Shown piece after piece: positions 18,531 to 27,029 of a stretch of DNA of 64,000 nucleotides. The notes beneath the pieces are model-generated. The model saw only the letters and a list, made by a program, of their open reading frames with translations, was not told where the DNA came from and searched no databases. The DNA lies in NCBI RefSeq assembly GCF_014856545.2, contig NZ_CP109811.1, forward strand, positions 3,714,001 through 3,778,000, in the 5' to 3' direction. This stretch comes from Mesobacillus jeotgali. Lineage in GTDB: Bacteria > Bacillota > Bacilli > Bacillales > Cytobacillaceae. Position numbers and translations under genes: made by a program. Within the stretch, counting starts at the first letter, position 1. Every line of letters starts with the position of its first letter.

Positions 18531-19850
18531 TTAAATACCTAATCCTAGAGAAAATAGAACAATCGCAATTGCCACACCAATCAACGGCACAATGACAGTC
18601 ACAGCCGCAACTGGATTGTATGCATCCTGATGGGACTCGCCACAGATCGCCCGGACAGTCGTGACCACGTACCCGTTATGCGGCAGTGAATCCAGTGCTC
18701 CGGAGGAAATGGCAGCTACCCTGTGCAGTGCTTCCGGATTGACGCCCATATCCATGTAGTGAGGTGCAAGCAATGGAAGCGCAATAGCCTGACCGCCGGA
18801 TGCAGAACCAGTCATCCCGGCAATGACACTCACGGCAATTGCCGCCCCAATCAATGGGCTTCCAGGTATGTTTGTCATCGCATCAACCGCCGTCTGGAAA
18901 GCCGGCACTGCTTTTGCGACACCCCCGAATCCTACGACAGCAGCAGTGTTTCCAATCGCAATTAAGGCACCCATCGTTCCTTCTGAAAGTGCTTCCCAGA
19001 AATTTTTGAAGTACTTGCGATTTAATAGATAGGCAGATACAACCCCGCCAAGAAGAGCAATGATCAGTGCTGATTGTTTCAATGAATCATGGAAAACGAA
19101 TGAAATCACCAGTACCACAACTAAAGGAATAAGGCCCATCAAAGGATGAGGCAGCGCCCTTTTTTCCAGCATTGGATCTGTCTTCCTCGCTTCGAACTTC
19201 TCGCCTCTTGCAACCGCTTTTGTAATCATTCGTTTCAGCCACCAGTAGCCAAAGATCATCATGAAGACGGCAACGATGGCACTGACCTCCCAGCCTGCAA
19301 CCGGGGTAGTATCCAGGAATTGAATAGGAATCCAGTTCTGGATTTCCGGAGAACCGGCAGAAGTCATTGTAAAAGTGACCGATCCGAAGGCCAATGCAGC
19401 CGGAATGAATCGCCTAGGCAAATTCGCCTGCCTGAACAAGCTCAATGCCATTGGATAAACTGAAAATGCGACAACAAACAAGCTGACGCCGCCATAGGTC
19501 AACACGGCACAGGCCGCGACAATCGCAAGCACTGCATACTTCATGCCCAGCTTCTCGACGATTAACTCAGAAACACTGTCAGCCGCTCCGCTGTCCTCCA
19601 TCACTTTTCCAAAAATCGCCCCAAGAAGGAACATCATGTACCAGGCAGTAACAAAACCAGAAAACCCAGACATATAGTTGCCGACAAAGTTAGCAGCTCC
19701 TTCTTCAACCAGCTGCGGAAACAACGGCATTCCGCTGAACACAGCAACAAACAACGCAGAAATCGGCCCGACAATCAGCAGATTCATGCCTCTCATCGTC
19801 AGATAAATCAACAAAGCCAGACCGCCAATCAACCCAATCATACTCAGCAT
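18531..19850 (-). CDS. GntP-family permease (likely hydroxybutyrate/organic acid)
   Basis: 439 residues with about 12 hydrophobic segments. It belongs to the GntP/citrate-gluconate permease group; motifs such as MTSAGSPEIQNWIP, AGMTGSASGGQAIALPLLAPHY (given here as AGMTGSASGG and QAIALPLLA) and SSGALDSLPHNGYVVT are typical of the hydroxybutyrate-type branch. It probably imports 3-hydroxybutyrate or a similar acid for the dehydrogenase encoded 15 bases downstream. RBS AAAGGGGG precedes ATG 19850. A sigma-54 promoter lies about 100 bases upstream. Confidence 0.82.
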   Translation of the reverse strand: MLSMIGLIGGLALLIYLTMRGMNLLIVGPISALFVAVFSGMPLFPQLVEEGAANFVGNYMSGFSGFVTAWYMMFLLGAIFGKVMEDSGAADSVSELIVEKLGMKYAVLAIVAACAVLTYGGVSLFVVAFSVYPMALSLFRQANLPRRFIPAALAFGSVTFTMTSAGSPEIQNWIPIQFLDTTPVAGWEVSAIVAVFMMIFGYWWLKRMITKAVARGEKFEARKTDPMLEKRALPHPLMGLIPLVVVLVISFVFHDSLKQSALIIALLGGVVSAYLLNRKYFKNFWEALSEGTMGALIAIGNTAAVVGFGGVAKAVPAFQTAVDAMTNIPGSPLIGAAIAVSVIAGMTGSASGGQAIALPLLAPHYMDMGVNPEALHRVAAISSGALDSLPHNGYVVTTVRAICGESHQDAYNPVAAVTVIVPLIGVAIAIVLFSLGLGI

Positions 19851-19958
19851 TCTTTTTCCCCCTTTAAATTTTTAAAGTAAAAACGACCACTGCCCTCCCT
19901 GCCCAATTTAGATGACAACGCTTACAAAAGATTGAATAAAATTGCTGTATTAACCTAT

Positions 19959-19974
19959 TGCAACTATCGTGCCA
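19959..19974 (-). promoter_or_regulatory. Sigma-54 (SigL) -24/-12 promoter
   Basis: On the minus strand TGGCAC, five bases, TTGCA matches the -24/-12 consensus in every position. It faces the permease-bdhA pair with a predicted start near 19947, and the neighbouring gene encodes a sigma-54 activator. Confidence 0.92.
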
Positions 19975-20026
19975 ACTTTTCAGGGTATATGAATCAGTGT
20001 TTATTTTTAATTTTCAGTTATTTCAT

Positions 20027-20040
20027 TCCGGTTTTCCGGA
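20027..20040. promoter_or_regulatory. Candidate activator-binding site (UAS)
   Basis: A 14-base palindrome TCCGGTTTTCCGGA lies about 85 bases upstream of the predicted sigma-54 start, a usual enhancer distance. That the adjacent activator binds it is inference. Confidence 0.5.
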
Positions 20041-20162
20041 CTCTATCATTCTTCCATTGCTTTTACTTAATAGAATACAAGTTATTCGACCTGTCCAGTT
20101 CCCGCAAATTAATACCATTCATACAGTGAAAAGCCTTTTAAATATTACTAGAAATGAAAGAA

Positions 20163-20198
20163 GTCCGGAAACTCGGACAGCATTCCGAATTCCCGGAC
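20163..20198 (-). terminator. Terminator after the sigma-54 activator gene
   Basis: On the minus strand GTCCGG...TCGGA pairs with TCCGA...CCGGAC and is followed by TTCTTTC. It begins at the stop codon. The CCGGA content could also be read as binding-site copies. Confidence 0.6.
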
Positions 20199-21562
20199 TA
20201 CAAGAGGCCGTATTTATTTAGCTTTTCATAAAGGGTTGACCTGCTGATCCCCAGTTCCCTCCCCACAAGGCCTTTATCGTCATTGTTCCTTTCTAGGCTT
20301 TGCTTCAACACCCATAGTTCTGTTTCTTCAACAATATCCTTAAGTTTTTTGTTCTTAAATCGGTAAATGGCTGTCTGTGATTGCAAGTAATCCGGCAATG
20401 AATCCAGCGTAATCTGTTCTCCTTTTGTCAAATGAACAGCAGCTTCAATGACATTTTCAAGTTCTCGGATGTTACCCGGCCAGCTGTATGATTTTAGAAT
20501 TTCCAGTACGTTGCTTTCAATTCCTGCGATCCGCTTGCCTAACCGATTCGTGACCTTGTCAATAAAATAGGCGATCAGCAGTGTTAAGTCCTCAGCACGT
20601 TCCCTTAATGGAGGAACACTGAAAGGAACGACATTGATCCGATAAAATAAATCCTCCCTGAATCTTTTCTCCTCAATCATATTCTCAAGCGGCCTGTTTG
20701 TGGCAGCAATAATCCGGACATTAACCGAAATCGATTTTGTCGAACCAATCGGTTCTATCTCCCCGTCCTGCAAGGCACGCAAAAGTTTAACCTGCATGCT
20801 GAGCGGCATGTCACCGATTTCATCAAGGAAAAGGGTCCCGCCATTAGCCAATTGGAACTTCCCCTTTTTCCCTCCTTTTTTCGCGCCTGTAAAAGCTCCT
20901 TCTTCATATCCAAATAACTCGGATTCAAGCAGGTTTTCAGGGATTGCTCCGCAGTTCACCTTAATGAATGGCTTCTGGCTTCTGCTGCTTAGCTGGTGGA
21001 TGCTGTGGGCAAACAATTCCTTCCCTGTTCCGCTCTCTCCCCTGACCAGAATGGAAATATCGCTGTTGGATACCATTTTCACTTTTTCTTTTAAACTGAT
21101 AATCTGCTGTGACTCGCCAAGGATGTCATCTAGCGTGTATTTCACTCCCGAATCAATCTTCTGGATGTATGGCTGCATCCTGGTCAGCAGGCTTTTTACA
21201 TGGCTGTCCATTTTCATCCATTCCTGTGTATCCCTGAAAAACACCGTTCCAAATGCAGCGATTACTTCGCCATTTTTAATGATGGGCACCCTGTTGGCAA
21301 TCATATAGTTTCCCTTGATGAATTGCAGATCAGCCAGTTCCTCTTTTCCGGTCTGAGCCACAATATGCATCCTCGTATTCTCGATCACTTCGGTGACATG
21401 CCTGCCAATCGTTTCTTCACGATTGACTTCAAGGAATTCACAGTAATTATGGTTGATATAGATGATTCCTCCTTCTCTGTCAACAACAACAAGCCATTCA
21501 AACGCATTCTCGACAATGGTTTCAATAATATCTGCAGGGATATGTAAAAGCTTCGTATTCAT
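20198..21562 (-). CDS. Sigma-54-dependent activator, PAS-AAA-Fis HTH
   Basis: 454 residues. A PAS-like sensor occupies residues 1-125 (ENAFEWLVVVDREGGIIYIN), followed by the AAA+ domain with Walker A GESGTGKE (about 170), the sigma-54 contact loop GAFTGAKKGG (about 225), Walker B GGTLFLDEIGDM (about 247), and a C-terminal Fis-type HTH ending ELGISRSTLYEKLNKYG. Such proteins sense a ligand and remodel sigma-54 RNA polymerase. The start at 21562 follows AGGTGG; the longer frame to 21634 has none. It lies immediately upstream of the SigL-controlled permease-bdhA pair and is its likely activator. Confidence 0.9.
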   Translation of the reverse strand: MNTKLLHIPADIIETIVENAFEWLVVVDREGGIIYINHNYCEFLEVNREETIGRHVTEVIENTRMHIVAQTGKEELADLQFIKGNYMIANRVPIIKNGEVIAAFGTVFFRDTQEWMKMDSHVKSLLTRMQPYIQKIDSGVKYTLDDILGESQQIISLKEKVKMVSNSDISILVRGESGTGKELFAHSIHQLSSRSQKPFIKVNCGAIPENLLESELFGYEEGAFTGAKKGGKKGKFQLANGGTLFLDEIGDMPLSMQVKLLRALQDGEIEPIGSTKSISVNVRIIAATNRPLENMIEEKRFREDLFYRINVVPFSVPPLRERAEDLTLLIAYFIDKVTNRLGKRIAGIESNVLEILKSYSWPGNIRELENVIEAAVHLTKGEQITLDSLPDYLQSQTAIYRFKNKKLKDIVEETELWVLKQSLERNNDDKGLVGRELGISRSTLYEKLNKYGLL

Positions 21563-21627
21563 AGTCCGCCACCTGGTTTTTCTTTTGATTTTATCACATT
21601 TTTCTGAAAACGATGCAAGACATAAAA

Positions 21628-21650
21628 AAAGCACCTGACTCAGGTGCTTT
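21628..21650 (-). terminator. Terminator after the cueP-like gene
   Basis: The stem AAAGCACCTG/CAGGTGCTTT with a three-base loop is followed by a run of seven T on the minus strand. Confidence 0.9.
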
Positions 21651-21653
21651 AGT

Positions 21654-22181
21654 CTACATTAGCTGCATTGTTGTAATGCAAGTGGCGTCATTCTCAAAAG
21701 TGGATATTTCTGATTCTACAGTTTTACCGTTATATCCAATCTTTGTTTTGAACTTTTGATCACGTGGAAGCCACAAATCGATGAAACCATTCTGATGGGA
21801 TGTCATTTTCTCATCAACGACCACATTTCCATCCTCATCCTCAATATATACATCAAACTCTTTTTCAACCAGTTCACCTTGACAACCTGTCAAGCTATGA
21901 TTTGTTCAAGGATGGGTTTGATTTTCGTAAGGCGCGATTGAGACGAAGAAGTCTTCTTCCGAAATATCGTAGACTTGCTTGTCCCCTTCACTGTCGGCAA
22001 TTGTCAGCTCATGTGAGGTGATGGACGCATTGTGGCCCTTAATTTCGCCCGTGCTGTAATCACTCACCAATTCCTTGATGTCTTGTTGTTGTTTTTCAGG
22101 TTCAGCAGATTGTTCCCCGCCATTACAGGCAGTTAACAAACCGGCAGCCAAAAATGCAATTCCAAGGATTTTAAGTTTCAA
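21654..22181 (-). CDS. cueP: CueP-family copper-binding lipoprotein with in-frame UGA (candidate selenoprotein)
   Basis: Reading through one UGA, the frame encodes 175 residues of a CueP-type periplasmic or surface copper-binding protein. It starts at TTG 22181 after AAGGGGGTGAA and has a lipoprotein signal ending LLTAC. The upstream part ends ENQTHP; UGA is codon 92; the frame continues TNHSLTGCQGELVEKEFDV with no further stop up to TCITTMQLM. The three conserved metal cysteines of CueP would fall at 92 (UGA), 100 and 168, and the spacing of 8 and 68 equals that recalled for Salmonella CueP Cys96, Cys104 and Cys172. Either UGA inserts selenocysteine (a SECIS-like hairpin follows) or it is a nonsense mutation or sequencing error. 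The gene is monocistronic with its own terminator. Confidence 0.75.
21878..21908 (-). promoter_or_regulatory. SECIS-like hairpin after the UGA codon
   Basis: UGA is at 21908-21906. After exactly 11 nt comes the 17-nt perfect hairpin CUUGACAGGUUGUCAAG (7-bp stem, loop GGU). Counting U of UGA as 1, U17, G23 and U24 occupy the positions known to matter for SelB binding in E. coli fdhF, though U17 is paired here rather than bulged. Confidence 0.55.
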
Positions 22182-22360
22182 CCCATTCACCCCCTTGTCT
22201 TTCAATGTATGATTATATCATAAACTCACAGTCCTATATTAGATGTAAAATATGCATTTTTTATCGAGAAAAAATGCATAAATTGTGACTGATTAGATAG
22301 GAGCAGTCCCCTTGTTCAGTCCTGGCAAACTCTGGTCCCGGACAATCCCCAGATTTTAAA

Positions 22361-22390
22361 AAGAGCCGGGCATCCGGGCCCGGCTCTTTA
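22361..22390 (-). terminator. Terminator after the MFS gene
   Basis: The 11-bp stem AAAGAGCCGGG/CCCGGCTCTTT is followed by TTTAAAAT on the minus strand. Confidence 0.85.
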
Positions 22391-22398
22391 CTGATTCT

Positions 22399-23583
22399 TT
22401 ATGCTTGTGCAGCAACGTTATGTGATTCCTTTAGTTTGCGGTCATAGATGACAGTAGTGAAGATACCGATAAACATAAGCGCAATAAGGATTGCGAATAA
22501 CATTGGCATACCGTATAGGTCGACAAGGATCCCTCCCATAAGCGGGCCGATCATCCTGCCGCCAGTTGCGGTGCTGTTGACAATCCCCTGGTAAAAGCCT
22601 TCCCGGCCTTTAGGCGCCAGGTCATTTGCGATAGTCGGAACAGCAGGCCAGATCAGCATTTCACCAATCGTCAGGATTACCATACCTGCCACGAAGCCTG
22701 AGAATGCATTAGCTCCTGCAGCAACTGCATAGGAAACCATGAAGATGACCATGCCGATGATGATTTGCAACTTCAGTTTATTCTGGAACGGCTTGATCAG
22801 CCTGTTCACAACTGGCTGGCCAAGAACGATCAAAGCACCGTTGATTGTCCAGAGGATGCTGTATTGATTCAGGGAAATGTTCAATTCCTGGGTATAAGCG
22901 GCAATCGTTGTTTGCCATTGGACGTAACCAACCCAGCAAAGCAAGTAGCCAACAGCAAGGATAAGAAGCGCATACAGCTTCGTATGGCTCTTGACCGCAC
23001 CATTCTCCTGAAGTACGTTCGTCTGCTTCGCTGCCCGGGTGTCGATGCTGCGATAGCCAAAAATAGCGATCATCATAAAAATCAGGTACATGGCTGCGTT
23101 CGCCATGAAAATCAGCTGGAAAGAGTAGGAGGCGACAAAACCGCCAAGCGCAGCTCCAATGGCTACGCCCAGGTTCTGAGCTACGTAAATGGCATTGAAT
23201 GCTTTACGGCCGCCTTCCTTCCAGACAGAGCCTGCCATTGCGTACATCGCCGGAAAGACGATGCCAGAGCCAAAACCAACCAATGTCAAAAAGAAAATAT
23301 ATTGCGGCCATCCTGGCCATAGGGTTAGTCCAAGCAACGCCAGGATGGTAATGCTGATTCCGAGAATGATAGACTTATATCCGCCGATTTTATCAAAAAG
23401 ACTGCCGCCAAAAAGATTGCCAATAACACTGGCTGCAGAATTAAGCATCAATACGATCCCAGCAACAGACAAGGATTTGCCAAGGTGCTCATGTATATAG
23501 ATTGTGTTCAAAGGCCATAAAAAAGAGGAACCAGTAACATTGACTGCCATCCCGATAATTAAAAGCCACAAGGCTCTAGGCAT
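22399..23583 (-). CDS. yttB: MFS transporter (YttB-like)
   Basis: 394 residues with 12 predicted membrane segments. It shows the start MPRALWLLIIGMAVNVTG and the loop GGSLFDKIGGYKS after helix 2, the MFS motif A position, and resembles B. subtilis YttB, a putative drug-type exporter. The substrate is unknown. ATG 23583 follows GAAGGCG. It stands alone, with a terminator after it and a repeat array plus an IS4 element upstream, so its promoter region could be affected by the insertion about 200 bases away. Confidence 0.85.
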   Translation of the reverse strand: MPRALWLLIIGMAVNVTGSSFLWPLNTIYIHEHLGKSLSVAGIVLMLNSAASVIGNLFGGSLFDKIGGYKSIILGISITILALLGLTLWPGWPQYIFFLTLVGFGSGIVFPAMYAMAGSVWKEGGRKAFNAIYVAQNLGVAIGAALGGFVASYSFQLIFMANAAMYLIFMMIAIFGYRSIDTRAAKQTNVLQENGAVKSHTKLYALLILAVGYLLCWVGYVQWQTTIAAYTQELNISLNQYSILWTINGALIVLGQPVVNRLIKPFQNKLKLQIIIGMVIFMVSYAVAAGANAFSGFVAGMVILTIGEMLIWPAVPTIANDLAPKGREGFYQGIVNSTATGGRMIGPLMGGILVDLYGMPMLFAILIALMFIGIFTTVIYDRKLKESHNVAAQA

Positions 23584-23730
23584 TATTCACGCCTTCTTTC
23601 ACTCATAAATTTCGAATACCAAAGTAATTCTAGAGCTTTTCACAATTGGTTGCAATAGGAATTTGTGCTGGTAAATGAAGTTGAAATTTTCTATTTTTTT
23701 GAAGTTAAACTGGGAAAAATACGTTGTTTT

Positions 23731-23781
23731 TTCCAGTTTGCGAATAAACGATATTATTTGCGAATAAATGGAGGTTATTTG
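23731..23781. repeat. 20-21 bp tandem array (TTTGCGA family), copy 2, left part
   Basis: Units start at 23737 and 23757; a third starting at 23778 is cut by the IS4 element after TTTG. The remaining units lie at 25289-25345. Removing the IS and one target copy restores TTTGCGAACAAATG and a five-unit array with spacing 20, 21, 21, 20. Confidence 0.85.
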
Positions 23782-25288
23782 CACTAGCTTTGCAACGAGA
23801 CACCAAATTTAGTTAATTTTAGTTTAAATTTCAAATTTAGTTACCTAGCTAGTTAGCGTTGGAAACAAAAAAAGGAACACCTGGTTAAAACAACAAGTTA
23901 CCAAGCAAGTTAGTTAGCACCTTATTATCCGTTTATCTTTGGACAATTTGGACGGTCTTCAACTTCTTGGGATATTTTCTTGGCCGGCCGGGTTTTCCTT
24001 TCTTTCGCCTTCCTTTGGATGTTCTGCTCGGCTCCCTGAATAAGGCTTCCATAAAATAATCCCATGAGTCATACCAGTATTGACGAAGGTACTTGAGTAT
24101 TTCCCACGTGGATTTTTTAGAACCTGTCTGAATCCTGACCAATTCGCAAAGCCCATAAGCAATCATGGCGAGCCACAACTGATTCCAGACAGCCTCCTTT
24201 TTATGACTGTAGAACTTCACTAGTTTGAGGTGCTGTTTGATCCATTTGAAAAAGAGCTCGACTTTCCATCGTTGGCGATAGATCTCCGCGACTTCACTCG
24301 CAGTAAGGTCCCGTCGGTTCGTGACTACCCTGTATTTATTGCTTTCGTCATCAAGGAACTCTATGAGACGCAATGCAATGGTCTCTTCCGTTTTAGGCTT
24401 TTTGACTTGAACCTCGGCGTCTAAAACAATGTTAGGTTCGTCATGAATGTCATGCTTATTCACGATTGTCAGCTTTGAATTCATTTTTACCCTGGCGACA
24501 AATTTCAGGTTCTTTTGAATTAAATCCGAATAGAGACCATAACTGATATACCCTCGATCATAGATGTAGGTGACAGCTTGATCGACCACTAGTTCGAGGG
24601 CGACTTCCTTGTCATCTACTCCGGTAGTAGAAAGAATTGATTTGCCAGGATAATAGGTATTTTCATCCGCGACAATCAAACAGAGATGGAGCTTTACTCC
24701 ATTGTTTTTCTTGGTGGAATAAGCCCATTCACCCGCCTTGGAAGGGAGTGAGAACTGAGAAGAGTCTACAGCGGCCAACTTTCCTATCTTGTCAAAGCCA
24801 GGCAGACGCTTGTGATGCTGGTCAATCTGCTTAAAGATTCGAAATGCAGTCTCCTGCAGGAGACCGGTTGGCAGCTTCTCAAGCTTTCTGTTAATAGAAG
24901 AGCCATGTATACTCTTTAGCTCAAGCAGTTCCTTGAACACCTTCTTGGACTTGAGGTTCTCACTCAAATCCCATAAGGATTCACGTCTCATGAGCATTCC
25001 TTCCACCGCCATGGTAATAACATGGCCAGAAAAAAGTTTGTGTGCTCTATGGTCCATAAAGGGGTCACGATAATTCACAAGATTTAACAATGTCAAACAC
25101 TTTTGAACTACAGTTGAGTCGGGTAAAGTTAGATTGGGTATAGAACTCTTTGAGTTCATAGGAATCCTCCTCTTGTAGAATAGGTGTTTGGCAACTTGTT
25201 GTTACCATTCTACATAGGAGGATTTTTTCTGTTTAAAACCTTTTATTGTTCGAATACCATTATTTGGAACAACTTTGCAAGCCTAGTG
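23782..25288 (-). mobile_element. IS4-family insertion sequence, 1507 bp, with 9-bp target duplication
   Basis: Ends are inferred from imperfect terminal inverted repeats: left CACTAGCTTTGCAA, right (complement) CACTAGGCTTGCAA, with CCAAAT matching further in. Flanks GGTTATTTG at 23773-23781 and 25289-25297 form a 9-bp direct repeat. Subterminal inverted copies of AACAACAAGTT lie near 23889 and 25203. The single transposase gene is intact, so the element may be active. Confidence 0.85.
23933..25159 (-). CDS. IS4-family DDE transposase
   Basis: 408 residues. The first catalytic Asp lies in AAVDSSQFSLPSK (about 130), the second in YIYDRGYISYG (about 195), and the Glu in the IS4 signature YRQRWKVELFFKWIKQHLKL (about 290), which fits Y-x2-R-x3-E-x6-K. 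The protein ends in a basic tail GRRKKGKPGRPRKYPKK. It cuts and pastes the surrounding IS. No frameshift or stop is seen. Start ATG 25159 is preceded by AGGAGGATTCCT on the minus strand. Confidence 0.93.
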   Translation of the reverse strand: MNSKSSIPNLTLPDSTVVQKCLTLLNLVNYRDPFMDHRAHKLFSGHVITMAVEGMLMRRESLWDLSENLKSKKVFKELLELKSIHGSSINRKLEKLPTGLLQETAFRIFKQIDQHHKRLPGFDKIGKLAAVDSSQFSLPSKAGEWAYSTKKNNGVKLHLCLIVADENTYYPGKSILSTTGVDDKEVALELVVDQAVTYIYDRGYISYGLYSDLIQKNLKFVARVKMNSKLTIVNKHDIHDEPNIVLDAEVQVKKPKTEETIALRLIEFLDDESNKYRVVTNRRDLTASEVAEIYRQRWKVELFFKWIKQHLKLVKFYSHKKEAVWNQLWLAMIAYGLCELVRIQTGSKKSTWEILKYLRQYWYDSWDYFMEALFREPSRTSKGRRKKGKPGRPRKYPKKLKTVQIVQR

Positions 25289-25345
25289 GGTTATTTGCGA
25301 ACAAATGATGGTTTTTCGCGAACAAATGCAGTTTTTTGCGAACAA
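25289..25345. repeat. 20-21 bp tandem array (TTTGCGA family), copy 2, right part
   Basis: Units at 25294, 25315 (TTTCGCGAAC variant) and 25335 continue the array interrupted by the IS4 element. From here to the end of nrfA (25596) no gene is visible. Confidence 0.85.
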
Positions 25346-25595
25346 ACCTTATCTAACGAGTTTTTTATCCCTTTTCTTACATCCTGTCTTGTTTTTTTCA
25401 CACTACTGAACATGACAGATCCCTAAATCCGGTTACCCACCCAGACCTTTTAATCAAAAATCAACTCACTTTTCATCGGGCGTGATCAATTTGTCTTGAC
25501 TCCATATGAATTTTTTGCAAAACTAAAGAAAACACCGTACAAACTACCATTGCACAGTGTTTTCGTATTTATCTTTTCTCTAAATTTACTATTCT

Positions 25596-27029
25596 CTATT
25601 TTTTTGGAGCTGGCTGTTGTGCCGGGAAGTAACTGTTCACTGCTTTGTCTTTCTTCTTGAAGTTATCTTTTTCGTCGTAAACAGCCTTCTTCACTTTTTC
25701 AATCTCTGTTTTAACTTCTTCCAGATTTACGCCTTTCTTGGTCAATTCCTCGATAGCAAGATTGATCGCCTCATTCGACTCTTCAATTGACACCATCAAT
25801 GAATCCATTGATCCCTGCGGGTTGTGGAAGCCTGCTGAGCTTTCCGCAGCAACGATATCCCAGAACCATTGTCCTTTTCTGATATGCTCCTGAGCCTGCT
25901 TGATCTTTTCTTCGCTTACTCCAGAAGTGATCATCTTATTCACGTAATAGTGTGAGGTGATTGAAATATCCTCTGCCTTATGAAGTGCTTCCATATGTTT
26001 ATCCTGGATATCGATTACACGTCCTTCAAGCTCCTCCATATCCCGATTGGTATGGCAGGTTGCACATGATTGATCCATGGTCTTAAGCGGTGACGTCCAC
26101 CAGTGTGAGCTGATTTTCTTTTTACCATCTACTCTGTCATATGGCATGTGACAGTCTGAACATGTAACCCCTGCTTCACCATGCGGGCCTTCTATATGAG
26201 TCTCAAAATCAGGGTGCTGTGCTTTTAGCATAGGCGTTCCTGAAACATTGTGGACCCAGTCTTTTTCAAAGCCTTGTTCCTTTGCAGTAGTTTCGTAGTA
26301 TTCGTACATATTTTCTGGTTCAAAGCCGTTTGCCCAAGGATAAGTTACTTCTCCGTTGTCTGCAGCGAAGTAGTACTCTACGTGGCACTGGCCGCAAACA
26401 TAGTTCCTCATATCATTCTTCGTTGGGTTGGACATGTCGATTCCCTGTGACTCCATTGCCTTAATGAAGCTAGGGCGTGTGACGCGCAAGTCCATTGTCT
26501 GCGGGTCGTGGCAGTCTGAGCAGCCGATCGGTGAATGGCCCATCGCTTCTGCCTTTGGCCAGATATCTTCGTTAAAATTGCCGCCCCAGTAATCGTCACC
26601 CATTTCCTCGATCATGTGAGGAACAGCAGTCGACTTACAGGTTAAGCATGATCCAATTGATTTGTCAGTGATACGCGCAATCGCCCGAACATCCTCATTT
26701 GCATAGATATGGCCGCGATCCTCATTGTACTCAGTCGCAAAGCCATAGCCGTTAAAAAGGACTGGCAGATACGGTTCCTTATCATGGTCGTACTTGCTTC
26801 GTTTGACGGAACCGCTGTACTTCGTATCCTCCATTTTTTCATTTTGCTTGTAGCTGTCATATTGCAGCGGGAAAAGGTCCTTGAAGGCCTCATTGCTGAT
26901 TTCGTCTTTGCTCAGCCCCGTTTTCAGCTCGCTTGCGGAAGTTGCTTCTTCTTCCGAGCTGGAGCAGCCTGTTATGATGAGCATGACAGCCGCAAGGAGC
27001 AAAAATGCCCAGCGGAAATTTCTAGCCAT
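25596..27029 (-). CDS. nrfA: Ammonia-forming cytochrome c nitrite reductase NrfA
   Basis: 477 residues, predicted lipoprotein (signal ending IITGC) with five haem sites: the catalytic CLTCK (Lys-ligated haem, about 129) plus CSDCH (about 162), CGQCH (about 209), CSDCH (about 288) and CATCH (about 319). This CxxCK plus four CxxCH pattern defines pentahaem NrfA, which reduces nitrite to ammonium by six electrons at the outer face of the membrane. It overlaps nrfH by 8 bases and ends the ccm-nrf operon. RBS AAAGGAGG lies inside nrfH. In a Gram-positive host the lipid anchor replaces a periplasmic location. Confidence 0.96.
   Translation of the reverse strand: MARNFRWAFLLLAAVMLIITGCSSSEEEATSASELKTGLSKDEISNEAFKDLFPLQYDSYKQNEKMEDTKYSGSVKRSKYDHDKEPYLPVLFNGYGFATEYNEDRGHIYANEDVRAIARITDKSIGSCLTCKSTAVPHMIEEMGDDYWGGNFNEDIWPKAEAMGHSPIGCSDCHDPQTMDLRVTRPSFIKAMESQGIDMSNPTKNDMRNYVCGQCHVEYYFAADNGEVTYPWANGFEPENMYEYYETTAKEQGFEKDWVHNVSGTPMLKAQHPDFETHIEGPHGEAGVTCSDCHMPYDRVDGKKKISSHWWTSPLKTMDQSCATCHTNRDMEELEGRVIDIQDKHMEALHKAEDISITSHYYVNKMITSGVSEEKIKQAQEHIRKGQWFWDIVAAESSAGFHNPQGSMDSLMVSIEESNEAINLAIEELTKKGVNLEEVKTEIEKVKKAVYDEKDNFKKKDKAVNSYFPAQQPAPKK

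Noticed and set aside
20163..20198. Additional activator-binding sites (CCGGA repeats)
   Set aside because: They form one long hairpin right after the activator stop codon, followed by T-rich sequence, so a terminator is the simpler reading.
21654..21893. Separate 79-residue gene starting MTGCQGELVEKEF
   Set aside because: It is the in-frame continuation of the CueP-like protein after the UGA, without a ribosome site of its own.
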